Shown one piece after another: positions 1 through 5,718 of a DNA stretch of 6,493 nt; within the stretch, counting starts at the first letter, position 1; the number at the start of each line of letters is the position of its first letter. The notes beneath the pieces were generated by a model, which saw nothing but the letters and a program-made list of their open reading frames with translations, was not told where the DNA came from and searched no databases. Both the position numbers and the translations under genes were made by a program. The stretch covers positions 1 to 6,493 of the forward strand of contig SSGY01000045.1 in the NCBI GenBank assembly GCA_008017145.1, written 5' to 3'. This DNA comes from Neisseriales bacterium (GTDB taxonomy: Bacteria > Pseudomonadota > Gammaproteobacteria > Burkholderiales > UBA11063).

Positions 1-178
1 ACTGTGCATTACGTGCTTTTTGCAAACTTGAAGTATTAAAATCAAAACAGCTCATTACGAACTGGTATCAAATACAGCGTCAGTTATTTAATTCTATCAT
101 TGCTGGGTTCATTAAAGATAATGGAATGCATGGACTGGTTAATACATAATTATGATTAGCTGTCAATGCGTAAGTTCT
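1..178 (+). mobile_element. Right end of a probable insertion sequence (left part outside window)
   Basis: A transposase-like reading frame ends at 149. It is followed by TGTCAATGCGTAAGTTCT (161-178), which read outward-in is AGAACTTACGCA..., resembling a terminal inverted repeat. Immediately beyond 178 the sequence becomes the start of an outer-membrane efflux gene on the other strand, which stops abruptly after 27 codons. Gene disruption, a terminal-repeat-like end and a transposase-like tail all point to an IS boundary at about 178. The other end and any target duplication are outside the window, so the element and its family are inferred. Confidence 0.45.
3..149 (+). CDS. C-terminal fragment of a probable transposase (IS4/IS701-like style)
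   Basis: The frame is open from base 3 to a TAA at 147-149, giving the last 48 residues of a protein whose start lies upstream of the window. The tail begins CALRAFCKLEVLKS and contains NWYQIQRQLFNSIIAGFI. The arrangement of 'ALRAF-x-LE' followed by a 'WY' and an amphipathic helix resembles the end of IS4-superfamily (IS701-like) transposases, recalled from memory rather than from a search. Position supports this: it runs toward the broken efflux gene and stops about 29 bases before the proposed IS end. Alternatives are an unrelated convergent gene or a regulator of the efflux operon; no helix-turn-helix is visible in this part. Confidence 0.4.
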   Translation, partial: CALRAFCKLEVLKSKQLITNWYQIQRQLFNSIIAGFIKDNGMHGLVNT

Positions 179-260
179 AATAGTCTGGTCCAAGTAAACC
201 ACAGCCAGTCAAGATACCACTGGCTGCAACCAGTATAATTTGCTTAATTTTCATAGTCAT
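177..260 (-). pseudogene. Truncated outer-membrane efflux lipoprotein (OprM/NodT type), N-terminus only
   Basis: The reading frame is 27 codons long and begins 6 bases after the emrA stop. It starts MTMKIKQ, has a hydrophobic stretch, then lipobox LTGC (residues 17-20), and after the lipid-accepting Cys reads GLLGPDY before a TAG. NodT/OprM-family outer-membrane factors characteristically start with a lipoprotein signal, the Cys, and then GPDY a few residues later, and continue for about 450 more residues; here the rest is missing. An AGGG lies 10 bases before the second ATG (254), so either ATG could be the start. The position directly after emrA fits the third gene of a tripartite efflux operon. 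The break coincides with the proposed IS end, and the TAG forms at that junction. A genuine tiny lipoprotein is possible but less likely given the GPDY motif. Confidence 0.62.
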
Positions 261-266
261 TATGCC

Positions 267-1253
267 CTATTTAGTGGTATCAATAGTAACTTTGCTGCTC
301 GCACCAACCCGAAGTGGAAACTGAGTATCATCATCAAGTTTTACTCGCACTGTAAAACGTTGTGTAACTTTTACCCAATTACCAGTAGCATTTTCCGCAG
401 GCAATAATGAGAATGTATTACCACTGGCATAGCTAATACTTTGCACTACGCCATGATATTTATGATCGTACATATCTAATTCAACACTCGCGCTTTGTCC
501 AGCCTTAATTCGCTTAAGCTGCGTTTCTTTAAAGTTAACATCTACCCACCAGCTGCTATTATCGACTAAACCAAAAAGCTTTTGCCCTGGTGAGACATAC
601 TCTCCAGTTTGTAGATTGATATTACTGATATATCCATCAACTGAGGCACGTAACTGTGTATAGCCATTGTTATTTTGTGCATTTTCCACACCATTTTTTG
701 CTAAATCAATCTGCGTTACCGCTGCTTGATACTGGGTATTTGCCTGTGCTAAAGCTACGTTTGCTTGATCCAAAGTCTGCTTAGCTTGCGTTGCCTGAGT
801 TTGATATTTTTGCATATCTTGCAATGAACCAGCTTTTTGTTGATATAAGTTGGTATAGCGCGTAGCCATTTGTGCCGCAAATTCATATGCTGATTTAGCG
901 CTTGCCACGCTTGCTTTGGCGTTATTAATCATTTGCTGAGTATTAGCTGCTTGTTGTTTAGCAAAAGTAAGATCTTGCTGGGATTTACTTAGCGCCAAAC
1001 TATAATCCTGTGGATCAATATCTACCAGTAAATCACCTTTGTGTACCAGCTGATTTTCTTTGACATAAACATGTTCAATATAACCACCAACTTTTGGTGC
1101 TACATTAATCAGGTTGGCATTAACATAAGCATTATCCGTACTTGGATATACTTGACTATAGTGGTAGTAACCATAGACCCCACCAGCAGCAACTAAGACT
1201 ACTACGATTCCAGCAAACAAATGTTTACGTGATTGAGAATTTTTTTCAGCCAT
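267..1253 (-). CDS. emrA: EmrA-like membrane fusion (HlyD-family) efflux adaptor
   Basis: This is the periplasmic adaptor that links an inner-membrane MFS pump to an outer-membrane channel. The 328 residues show a short cytoplasmic N-terminus, one membrane anchor (about 12-30), the conserved STDNAYV (38-44) and the first half of the lipoyl domain with VAPKVGGYI (51-59). A Gln/Ala-rich coiled-coil hairpin follows (about 86-195), then the second lipoyl half LRASVDGYIS (201-210) with TGEYVSPGQ. A beta-barrel follows, with NFKETQL (240-246) and a membrane-proximal C-terminus. Length and order match EmrA/VceA proteins. The ATG at 1253 is supported by AGGA eight bases upstream. It follows emrB by a 63-bp gap on the same strand, which makes co-transcription likely. 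Its usual outer-membrane partner is cut off just downstream. The substrate cannot be predicted. Confidence 0.93.
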   Translation of the reverse strand: MAEKNSQSRKHLFAGIVVVLVAAGGVYGYYHYSQVYPSTDNAYVNANLINVAPKVGGYIEHVYVKENQLVHKGDLLVDIDPQDYSLALSKSQQDLTFAKQQAANTQQMINNAKASVASAKSAYEFAAQMATRYTNLYQQKAGSLQDMQKYQTQATQAKQTLDQANVALAQANTQYQAAVTQIDLAKNGVENAQNNNGYTQLRASVDGYISNINLQTGEYVSPGQKLFGLVDNSSWWVDVNFKETQLKRIKAGQSASVELDMYDHKYHGVVQSISYASGNTFSLLPAENATGNWVKVTQRFTVRVKLDDDTQFPLRVGASSKVTIDTTK

Positions 1254-1316
1254 ATTTTTATTCCTACGTTAGTTTTATTATTTAATGAGATCAAACATAC
1301 ACAATCTTTTGTTTTA

Positions 1317-2858
1317 TTACTCCATATGCACTGGAGCACCTGCTGCCGGACGTTTTAGAAGAAATGGTAACCATAAGATTAATAACATTCCACAGCCAAA
1401 GGCAAAGAATGAATCCAGATAGCTAACCAACGCCCCCTGCCCCATTACTTGTGCTTGAGCCAACACAATTTTACTTTGTTGTGGCACTCCAGCCAGATTC
1501 TGTGACCACCATAAGTAACCGCGCTCATATGGTGAAACATGAGCACCCATATCATGATAAGTAACCTGCATTTGGTGTGAAACAATTGTTGAAGATAAAG
1601 AAGTTCCAACCGAACTGGCAATATTTCTAAAAAAGTTAAACACTCCTGAAATGTCACTATGTAAACTTTGAGGAACATCAATAAAAACAATCTGCATAAT
1701 TGGAATGAAAAATGCCATCATACCAGCACCCTGAATCAGCATTGAGCAGATTATATAGCTCTGACTCACCATTGGTGCGTAGCTTGAGAGCATAAAGCAA
1801 CCAATACCAAACGTAAGTAAGCCAGCGAACATGACTCTTCTGGCATCTACCTTACCGATTAGTTTAGCCACAATTGGCGCAATAATAAACGCAATTAGCC
1901 CACGTGGTGCTGTAATATAACCAGCAGTATCAACTGGATAGCCAAAACTTTGTTGTAACATAGTCGGAAAATATGCCAACGATGCCGATGCCATCAACAT
2001 AAACAAAAACATTGATAGACAACATAGTACAAAATTAGTATTTTTGAAAATTTTGAAATTGATAACCGATTTACCTAAAAGCCCGCGCCAGACAAAGAAA
2101 ATCAGTAAAACCACTGCTATCGTCAGGACTATCACCATTTCCATTGAATCAAACCAATTATTGGTATTACCTTCATCAATGAAATATTCTAAACAACCAA
2201 CACCAAGTGCCATAAATGCAAAACTTAGATAATCAATTTTAACATCATCGTGTTTATCGTTGTTCATATAATGCCAGATTAATAAAAAACCTGCAATACA
2301 AATTGGCACATTGACATAAAAGCACCAGCGCCAATCGAGATTTTCCGCCAGCGCACCACCAAAAACTGGTCCAATAATAGGTCCCATTACTACACAGAGG
2401 CTAAACACCGTCATCATTTTAGGTTGCTCTTGAGGTGTGAAACTACGCGAAATATAGGATTGAGCAATTGACGGTAAAAAAGCACCACCAACCCCTTGAA
2501 TCAAACGGAAAAAAATCATTTCGTTGAGAGAAGTTGACATACCGCAAAGAACGGAAGAGATTCCAAAGATGACCGCGGAGGCTAAAACTACATGTTTCAT
2601 ACCAAACTTGCGGGTTACCAGACCAGTCAAGGGAATACAAACTGCCGCTGCGACAATGTAGCTGGTCATAGTAAGCGAAACTTCGCTCAAATTGGCACTC
2701 AATGATCCCATAATATGGGGAATAGCTACAGCGACAATTGTCAAATCAATAATTTCGGCAAGTGCCAACAAACTAACTGCATACGCAACCAGCGTGCGTG
2801 GCTCTAGCCAGAAGTTAACATTACTTTGCAAAGTAGGAGATTCGGAAGTTGATTGCAT
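1317..2858 (-). CDS. emrB: EmrB-like DHA2-family MFS drug/proton antiporter
   Basis: This is a 14-helix major facilitator of the DHA2 family, expected to export toxic hydrophobic compounds using the proton gradient. The 513 residues carry a membrane-embedded acidic residue in helix 1 within EIIDLTIVAVAIP (D38), motif A at 79-90 (GLVTRKFGMKHV), a motif B arginine in RLIQGVGGA (118-126), and antiporter motif C in GPIIGPVFGGA (159-169). The latter is followed by DWRWCFYVNVP, typical of EmrB. The ATG at 2858 has AAGG eight bases upstream. It is the first gene of the operon, before emrA, whereas in E. coli emrA precedes emrB; the B-A-OMF order here is a variant. A strong sigma70-like promoter lies 45-75 bases upstream. 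Confidence 0.94.
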   Translation of the reverse strand: MQSTSESPTLQSNVNFWLEPRTLVAYAVSLLALAEIIDLTIVAVAIPHIMGSLSANLSEVSLTMTSYIVAAAVCIPLTGLVTRKFGMKHVVLASAVIFGISSVLCGMSTSLNEMIFFRLIQGVGGAFLPSIAQSYISRSFTPQEQPKMMTVFSLCVVMGPIIGPVFGGALAENLDWRWCFYVNVPICIAGFLLIWHYMNNDKHDDVKIDYLSFAFMALGVGCLEYFIDEGNTNNWFDSMEMVIVLTIAVVLLIFFVWRGLLGKSVINFKIFKNTNFVLCCLSMFLFMLMASASLAYFPTMLQQSFGYPVDTAGYITAPRGLIAFIIAPIVAKLIGKVDARRVMFAGLLTFGIGCFMLSSYAPMVSQSYIICSMLIQGAGMMAFFIPIMQIVFIDVPQSLHSDISGVFNFFRNIASSVGTSLSSTIVSHQMQVTYHDMGAHVSPYERGYLWWSQNLAGVPQQSKIVLAQAQVMGQGALVSYLDSFFAFGCGMLLILWLPFLLKRPAAGAPVHME

Positions 2859-2902
2859 GACAGATGCCTTATACTGTTTGGCTACAAAATTTGAGTTACG
2901 AT

Positions 2903-2932
2903 ATTTTAAAACAAATGTTTGACTTTTGTCAA
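2903..2932 (-). promoter_or_regulatory. Promoter of the emrB-emrA operon
   Basis: On the minus strand a consensus -35 box TTGACA (2927-2932) is followed after 18 bases by TAAAAT (2903-2908), a five-of-six match to the -10 consensus. The expected start near 2896 leaves a leader of roughly 40 bases before the emrB ATG at 2858. Confidence 0.7.
2909..2932. promoter_or_regulatory. Candidate operator: two adjoining palindromes in the emrB promoter
   Basis: AAACA-aa-TGTTT (2909-2920) fills most of the spacer just after the -10 box. TTGAC-tttt-GTCAA (2919-2932) covers the -35 box and overlaps the first by two bases. Both have perfect 5-bp arms. Their placement suits repression by a dimeric regulator such as a MarR or TetR family member, but no such regulator gene is visible in the window, and short palindromes arise easily in AT-rich DNA. 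Confidence 0.4.
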
Positions 2933-3011
2933 TTCTATTTCAATACCACCCCAATTTGTAGCCTACAGCTATCAAGCGACATAAGTAAGATAAAATTTAT
3001 AGCTGCTGCGG

Positions 3012-3503
3012 TTATTCGGTAACACAACTGCCTGATTCATTAGGGTTACCATTACACTTGATTTGGTATTTTGTTCCATCATTATCTACGGCGGAACAGT
3101 CTGGAACACCGCTTTCACTTATTAAACAAGCCAGTGTCATTGATTCATTTTGATTATCTTTGATATCACACAGAAGCTTGTTATTACTTTTCGGCATATT
3201 GCAGCTCATTACAAACGAAGTCCCATCAGAAGACTTGCCTCGACATGAAGTATTACCTTTTTTATCTTGCACACAGCTAAATCCTAATTTGGCAGCAACT
3301 TTATCGGTATAATTGCCAGCACAAGAAGTAGATCCATTTCCTCCATGAGTACAATCCAAATTCATCACCTCAACGCCACTTTCGCGAGCATTGCATTTAG
3401 TTAAACCAGATTCACTTTTAGAACACTGGGTTACCATTTCAGCATTTACAGAGAATAATACCAAAATTGTACCAATAACAATATAAGCAATTTTTTTAAA
3501 CAT
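3012..3503 (-). CDS. Exported cysteine-rich protein with six tandem C-x9/10-C repeats
   Basis: I do not recognise the family. The protein is 163 residues from the ATG at 3503, which has a strong GAGAGGA (3513-3519) nine bases upstream; an in-frame TTG at 3521 lies before that site and is not the likely start. Residues 1-21 form a classic signal peptide: two Lys, a hydrophobic core, then SVNA before Glu22. The mature part has twelve Cys at 27/37, 51/61, 77/87, 101/112, 126/136 and 150/160. These are six pairs spaced 10 (once 11) residues apart, with a unit length of 24-26. Most units have SG, DG or NG turns between or after the Cys. There are no CxxC redox or haem (CxxCH) motifs and no lipobox. 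Each pair could form one disulfide in a small repeated beta-hairpin. It is the third gene of the ArsR-DUF2892 operon, 14 bases after the DUF2892 stop. Function unknown. Confidence 0.85.
   Translation of the reverse strand: MFKKIAYIVIGTILVLFSVNAEMVTQCSKSESGLTKCNARESGVEVMNLDCTHGGNGSTSCAGNYTDKVAAKLGFSCVQDKKGNTSCRGKSSDGTSFVMSCNMPKSNNKLLCDIKDNQNESMTLACLISESGVPDCSAVDNDGTKYQIKCNGNPNESGSCVTE
3015..3440 (-). repeat. Six tandem protein-level repeats of about 25 codons
   Basis: Six diverged units can be aligned on their Cys pairs, with first cysteines at residues 27, 51, 77, 101, 126 and 150. The most alike are unit 1 (CSKSESGLTKC) and unit 5 (CLISESGVPDC), sharing SESG between the cysteines; units 2 and 3 share TSC at the second Cys. 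The DNA itself has diverged too far to show as a nucleotide repeat, which suggests an old internal duplication kept by selection on the fold. Confidence 0.75.
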
Positions 3504-3512
3504 TAAGAAATA

Positions 3513-3519
3513 TCCTCTC
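3513..3519 (-). promoter_or_regulatory. Ribosome binding site that fixes the start of the Cys-rich gene
   Basis: GAGAGGA stands nine bases before the ATG at 3503. It overlaps the TGA of the upstream DUF2892 gene (3518-3520), which suggests translation is coupled. It lies downstream of the possible TTG start at 3521 and so argues against that start. Confidence 0.75.
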
Positions 3520-3757
3520 AATTATTCCACGGTAATTTTGCAATTATCTTTTCAAGAACACACCCTCCTGTTAAACTAGCTACAAGAAGGGCCATACCAA
3601 CCAGAATATCTAACATATAAAACCATTGCGAAAAAGAGTTACCTAAGATAACGCCAACCAAGCTTGAGATTGCAAGAATAAACTGTGCTTGACGACGTGG
3701 ACTTATATTATGAGATGGCATATTTACTTCTTGATTTGATTGCTGCAAATTATCCAC
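3518..3757 (-). CDS. DUF2892 / YgaP-like two-helix inner-membrane protein
   Basis: This 79-residue protein consists almost only of the membrane domain found at the C-terminus of E. coli YgaP. A conserved basic start (SPRRQ, 19-23) precedes helix 1 (about 25-40). Helix 2 (about 47-64) follows, then TGGCVLEKIIAKLPW, matching the family's typical 'TG-x-C...K..' ending. In YgaP this domain anchors a rhodanese (sulfurtransferase) domain; here no rhodanese is attached or present in the window. Cys66 sits in the conserved position. Translation most likely starts at GTG 3757, which has AGGAAAG eight bases upstream in the 19-bp gap after the regulator gene. ATG at codon 13 is a weaker alternative. Pairing with an ArsR regulator mirrors E. 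coli ygaV-ygaP. Confidence 0.8.
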   Translation of the reverse strand: MDNLQQSNQEVNMPSHNISPRRQAQFILAISSLVGVILGNSFSQWFYMLDILVGMALLVASLTGGCVLEKIIAKLPWNN

Positions 3758-3776
3758 TATTTTAACTTTCCTAAAT

Positions 3777-4079
3777 TTATTTACAAAAAATTTGTTTAAG
3801 TGTACTTAAAACCTCAATAACCGCATCATTAGCTAATGAATAGTAAATGGTTTGCGCTTCTTTTCGAGTTTTAACTAACTGTTCCGCTCGCAGCACCGCC
3901 AAATGTTGCGAAAATGCTGACTGGCTAAGTAATGATCGACGAGAGAGCTCTCCAGCAGTAATTTCACCAGTAGTTAAATGACATAGAATTAACAGCCGAT
4001 CTTTGTGTGCCATGCGTTTTAAAAGAGCCACCGCCAATCCTGCGTTTTCCTGAAGTTCTTGTAATTCATTAACATTCAT
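3777..4079 (-). CDS. ArsR-family regulator, YgaV/BigR/SqrR-like persulfide sensor
   Basis: This is a winged-helix repressor of about 100 residues. From the ATG at 4079, the helix-turn-helix spans about 43-69 (GELSRRS ... SAFSQHLAVLR) and the wing about 70-82 (KTRKEAQTIYYSL). Cys33 in RLLILCHL and Cys99 in TLKQIFCK occupy the positions of the two cysteines that form a polysulfide bridge in SqrR/BigR and are present in E. coli YgaV. The ELCVCDL metal motif of ArsR/SmtB is absent. I therefore expect sensing of sulfide or oxidants rather than metals; this is by homology. A GTG at 4088 is in frame, but GGTG stands six bases before the ATG, so 4079 is preferred. The following DUF2892 gene supports the YgaV-like assignment. 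A perfect palindrome over its own promoter suggests autorepression. Confidence 0.86.
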   Translation of the reverse strand: MNVNELQELQENAGLAVALLKRMAHKDRLLILCHLTTGEITAGELSRRSLLSQSAFSQHLAVLRAEQLVKTRKEAQTIYYSLANDAVIEVLSTLKQIFCK

Positions 4080-4113
4080 AATTAACACCAGATTAAAACA
4101 ATTTGATTCCGCT

Positions 4114-4138
4114 ATTTTAGTTTTAGCTAAACTAAAAT
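4114..4138. promoter_or_regulatory. Operator candidate: perfect 25-bp palindrome over the -10 box and spacer
   Basis: Arms ATTTTAGTTT (4114-4123) and AAACTAAAAT (4129-4138) are exact reverse complements around a 5-base centre TAGCT. The palindrome covers the whole -10 box and spacer and reaches the first base of the -35 box, so a bound dimer would block RNA polymerase. ArsR repressors typically bind imperfect 12-2-12-like AT-rich palindromes in their own promoters, so the adjoining regulator is the natural ligand. Confidence 0.7.
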
Positions 4139-4143
4139 GTCAA
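4114..4143 (-). promoter_or_regulatory. Promoter of the ArsR-DUF2892-Cys-rich operon
   Basis: TTGACA (4138-4143) and TAAAAT (4114-4119) are separated by 18 bases on the minus strand. The layout has the same boxes and spacer length as the emrB promoter. The expected start near 4107 gives a leader of about 28 bases. Confidence 0.72.
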
Positions 4144-4238
4144 GTTTTGTTTAGATTTATTCTTTTTTATAACAACTACTAACAAGTGTAAACCATGATA
4201 GTTTAAGTGGTATTTGCAATAATTACTTGGATTTAATT

Positions 4239-4257
4239 AATAGATGATTTATCTATT
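4239..4257. repeat. Inverted repeat upstream of the mdh promoter
   Basis: AATAGAT (4239-4245) and ATCTATT (4251-4257) are exact reverse complements around GATTT. The repeat ends at the candidate -35 box of mdh, so it could be a regulator site, but in DNA this AT-rich it may be chance. The rest of 4144-4255, between the two divergent promoters, shows no gene. Confidence 0.3.
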
Positions 4258-4284
4258 GCTGTTTTAATTCAAACCTAATATAAT
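4256..4284 (+). promoter_or_regulatory. Candidate promoter of mdh
   Basis: A perfect -10 box TATAAT (4279-4284) has TTGCTG (4256-4261, three of six matches) at the ideal 17-base spacing. The start near 4291 would leave a leader of about 87 bases to the ATG at 4378. No convincing alternative lies closer to the gene; the leader shows no obvious riboswitch fold. Confidence 0.45.
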
Positions 4285-4377
4285 ACCGTAAATACCCGAT
4301 TTAACTTGTAAGCTAATTTGAATAGTTTGTTTAAAATCATTCTTTTAGCTACATTAACATTATAGAGGAGTTATATT

Positions 4378-5364
4378 ATGACAACAAAACCACCCGTTCG
4401 AGTAGCGGTTACAGGTGCTGCAGGACAAATAAGCTATAGTTTATTATTCCGTATTGCAAGTGGCGATATGTTAGGTAAAGATCAGCCTGTAATTTTACAA
4501 CTGCTAGAAATTGAAGCTGCGATGGGTGCACTTAAAGGTGTAATGATGGAATTAGACGACTGCGCATTTCCCCTAGTGCATAAAATTGTAGCCAGCAGCG
4601 ATCCAATGGTTGCATTTAAAGATGCTGACTATGCGCTGTTAGTTGGTTCTCGCCCACGCACCAAAGGAATGGAAAGAAAAGATTTACTTGAAGTAAATGG
4701 CACAATCTTCATTGGTCAAGGTAAGGCTCTTGCTGCGGTTGCTAAAAAAGATGTAAAAGTATTAGTAGTTGGTAATCCTGCCAATACTAATGCACTGATT
4801 TTATCAAAAAATGCACATGGCTTAGATCCTCGTAATATAACTTCAATGATGCGTTTAGATCATAATCGTGCTATGAGTCAATTAGCAGCAAAAGTTGGTA
4901 GTCATTCAACAAAAGTAAAAGATGTTATCGCATGGGGTAATCACTCTTCAACACAATACCCCGATATTTTCAATGCAACGGTCGATGGTAAAAAAGCTAG
5001 CGAATTAGTTGATGAAAACTGGTTAGTATCTGATTTTATTCCAACCGTACAAAAACGTGGCGCTGCAATTATTGAAGCACGTGGACTATCATCAGCTGCA
5101 TCAGCAGCTAATGCAGCAATCGATCATATGCGTAGCTGGGTATTTGGAACTGAGCCAGGTGAAGTCGTAACTATGGGTGTTCCATCTGATGGCAGCTATG
5201 GTATTCCAGAAGGAGTGATGTTTGGCTATCCATGCACATGTAAAGACGGAAAATATACTGTAGTTAAAAACTATCAAATTAGCGAATTTAGCCGCAAATA
5301 TATTGATATTACTTATCAAGAACTATGTGAAGAGAGAGAGGCTATTGAACATCTGCTAGTTTAA
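4378..5364 (+). CDS. mdh: Malate dehydrogenase (NAD-dependent)
   Basis: This cytosolic enzyme of the citric acid cycle interconverts malate and oxaloacetate with NAD. The 328 residues are the usual length for the type-2 MDH group shared by many beta-proteobacteria and Thermus. Visible features are the NAD-binding loop TGAAGQI (12-18), the mobile loop with substrate arginines in [10 protein letters not shown] (R94 and R100), and [10 protein letters not shown] (130-139). The catalytic pair is Asp161 in RLDHNRA (with R164) and His189 in WGNHS. The conserved [18 protein letters not shown] (233-250) and [10 protein letters not shown] (268-277) follow. All key residues are intact. The ATG at 4378 has a strong AGAGGAG (4364-4370) seven bases upstream. 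It stands alone on the plus strand, divergent from the ArsR operon and followed by a hairpin. Confidence 0.97.
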   Translation: MTTKPPVRVAVTGAAGQISYSLLFRIASGDMLGKDQPVILQLLEIEAAMGALKGVMMELDDCAFPLVHKIVASSDPMVAFKDADYALLVGSRPRTKGMERKDLLEVNGTIFIGQGKALAAVAKKDVKVLVVGNPANTNALILSKNAHGLDPRNITSMMRLDHNRAMSQLAAKVGSHSTKVKDVIAWGNHSSTQYPDIFNATVDGKKASELVDENWLVSDFIPTVQKRGAAIIEARGLSSAASAANAAIDHMRSWVFGTEPGEVVTMGVPSDGSYGIPEGVMFGYPCTCKDGKYTVVKNYQISEFSRKYIDITYQELCEEREAIEHLLV

Positions 5365-5383
5365 GATATATTATAATTCTGCT

Positions 5384-5419
5384 AATCCGCTCGGTTATGG
5401 ATAATAAATCGAGCGGGTT
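5384..5419 (+). terminator. Hairpin after mdh, probable terminator
   Basis: AATCCGCTCG (5384-5393) pairs with CGAGCGGGTT (5410-5419), giving ten pairs with one G-U wobble. The loop contains a smaller TTAT/ATAA stem. It begins 19 bases after the mdh stop. The GC-rich stem stands out from the AT-rich surroundings. The following T-run is weak (CTTCTTT at 5427-5432 only), so termination may be incomplete. Confidence 0.55.
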
Positions 5420-5429
5420 ACGAGGCTTC

Positions 5430-5452
5430 TTTAGTAACTCAAATTTACTAAA
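5430..5452. repeat. Short inverted repeat between the mdh terminator and the next ORF
   Basis: TTTAGTAA (5430-5437) and TTACTAAA (5445-5452) are exact reverse complements around a 7-base loop. It could be a secondary stem of the mdh terminator or a site in front of the small ORF at 5485. Confidence 0.3.
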
Positions 5453-5484
5453 CGATTACACTTTTAAATATTTAAAGAGAACTT

Positions 5485-5571
5485 ATGCAAGCATTATTAC
5501 GTTGGATCAATTTTCCACGCTTCGTTTTAATAGTTGGCGTCTACCAAGACTTAGCTATCACTAAAAATTAG
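5485..5571 (+). pseudogene. 28-codon ORF, likely truncated N-terminus of a membrane protein
   Basis: It begins ATG after AAAGAG with fair spacing and encodes MQALLRWINFPRFVLIVGVY followed by eight more residues and a TAG. A basic-amphipathic start with 'FPRF' followed by a hydrophobic run looks like the first helix of an inner-membrane protein; the style reminds me of YqhA/UPF0114-type proteins, but this is a weak impression. The hydrophobic run ends abruptly at about residue 19, where an imperfect inverted repeat begins, and no continuation is visible in any frame downstream. I favour a decayed or truncated gene; a functional one-helix small protein cannot be excluded. Confidence 0.35.
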
Positions 5572-5626
5572 AAATTACGGTAAGAAAAATTTAGAGAATA
5601 TACCTTTATTTAGTTAATGCTAAATC
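5548..5626. repeat. Imperfect inverted repeat with 43-base spacer
   Basis: GACTTAGCTATCACTAAA (5548-5565) matches the reverse complement of 5609-5626 at 14 of 18 positions. Both arms, read in their own direction, can encode D-L-A-[IL]-T-K before a stop. It may be a relic of a mobile element or of duplicated gene ends, or chance in AT-rich sequence. Confidence 0.25.
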
Positions 5627-5718
5627 CCCTTTAGGATCATCCTTATGTTATAGCCAAAGCACGGTTTATCTGTAGAAATTTAGACTTCATCTGATATAAA
5701 CAACTCAACTGGCAGTTT
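5572..5718. other. Non-coding, probably decayed sequence
   Basis: Every frame on both strands is broken by frequent stops. The position is where the C-terminal third of the neighbouring hepT relic should lie, but the family's conserved 'R-N-x-L-x-H-x-Y-F' stretch is not recognisable. Apart from one arm of the inverted repeat at 5609-5626, I see nothing further in it. Confidence 0.5.

Noticed and set aside
1445..2922. Several 60-80 codon frames overlapping emrB on both strands
   Set aside because: They lie wholly or mostly inside an intact MFS gene, have no recognisable features and no ribosome sites; they are by-products of its coding frame.
2966..3005. CAGCTAT ... ATAGCTG inverted repeat after the Cys-rich gene as a terminator
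   Set aside because: Only seven pairs around a 26-base loop, AT-rich and without a T-run; too weak to call.
3504..3521. TTG start giving a 169-residue version of the Cys-rich protein
   Set aside because: The strong GAGAGGA site lies inside that extension and the ATG at 3503 gives a proper signal peptide; the extra six residues would precede it without a ribosome site of their own.
4080..4088. GTG start for the ArsR regulator
   Set aside because: GGTG, the only plausible ribosome site, overlaps this GTG and is well placed for the ATG at 4079 instead.
5101..5319. 72-codon minus-strand frame inside mdh
   Set aside because: It is antisense to the conserved end of malate dehydrogenase and shows no family features.
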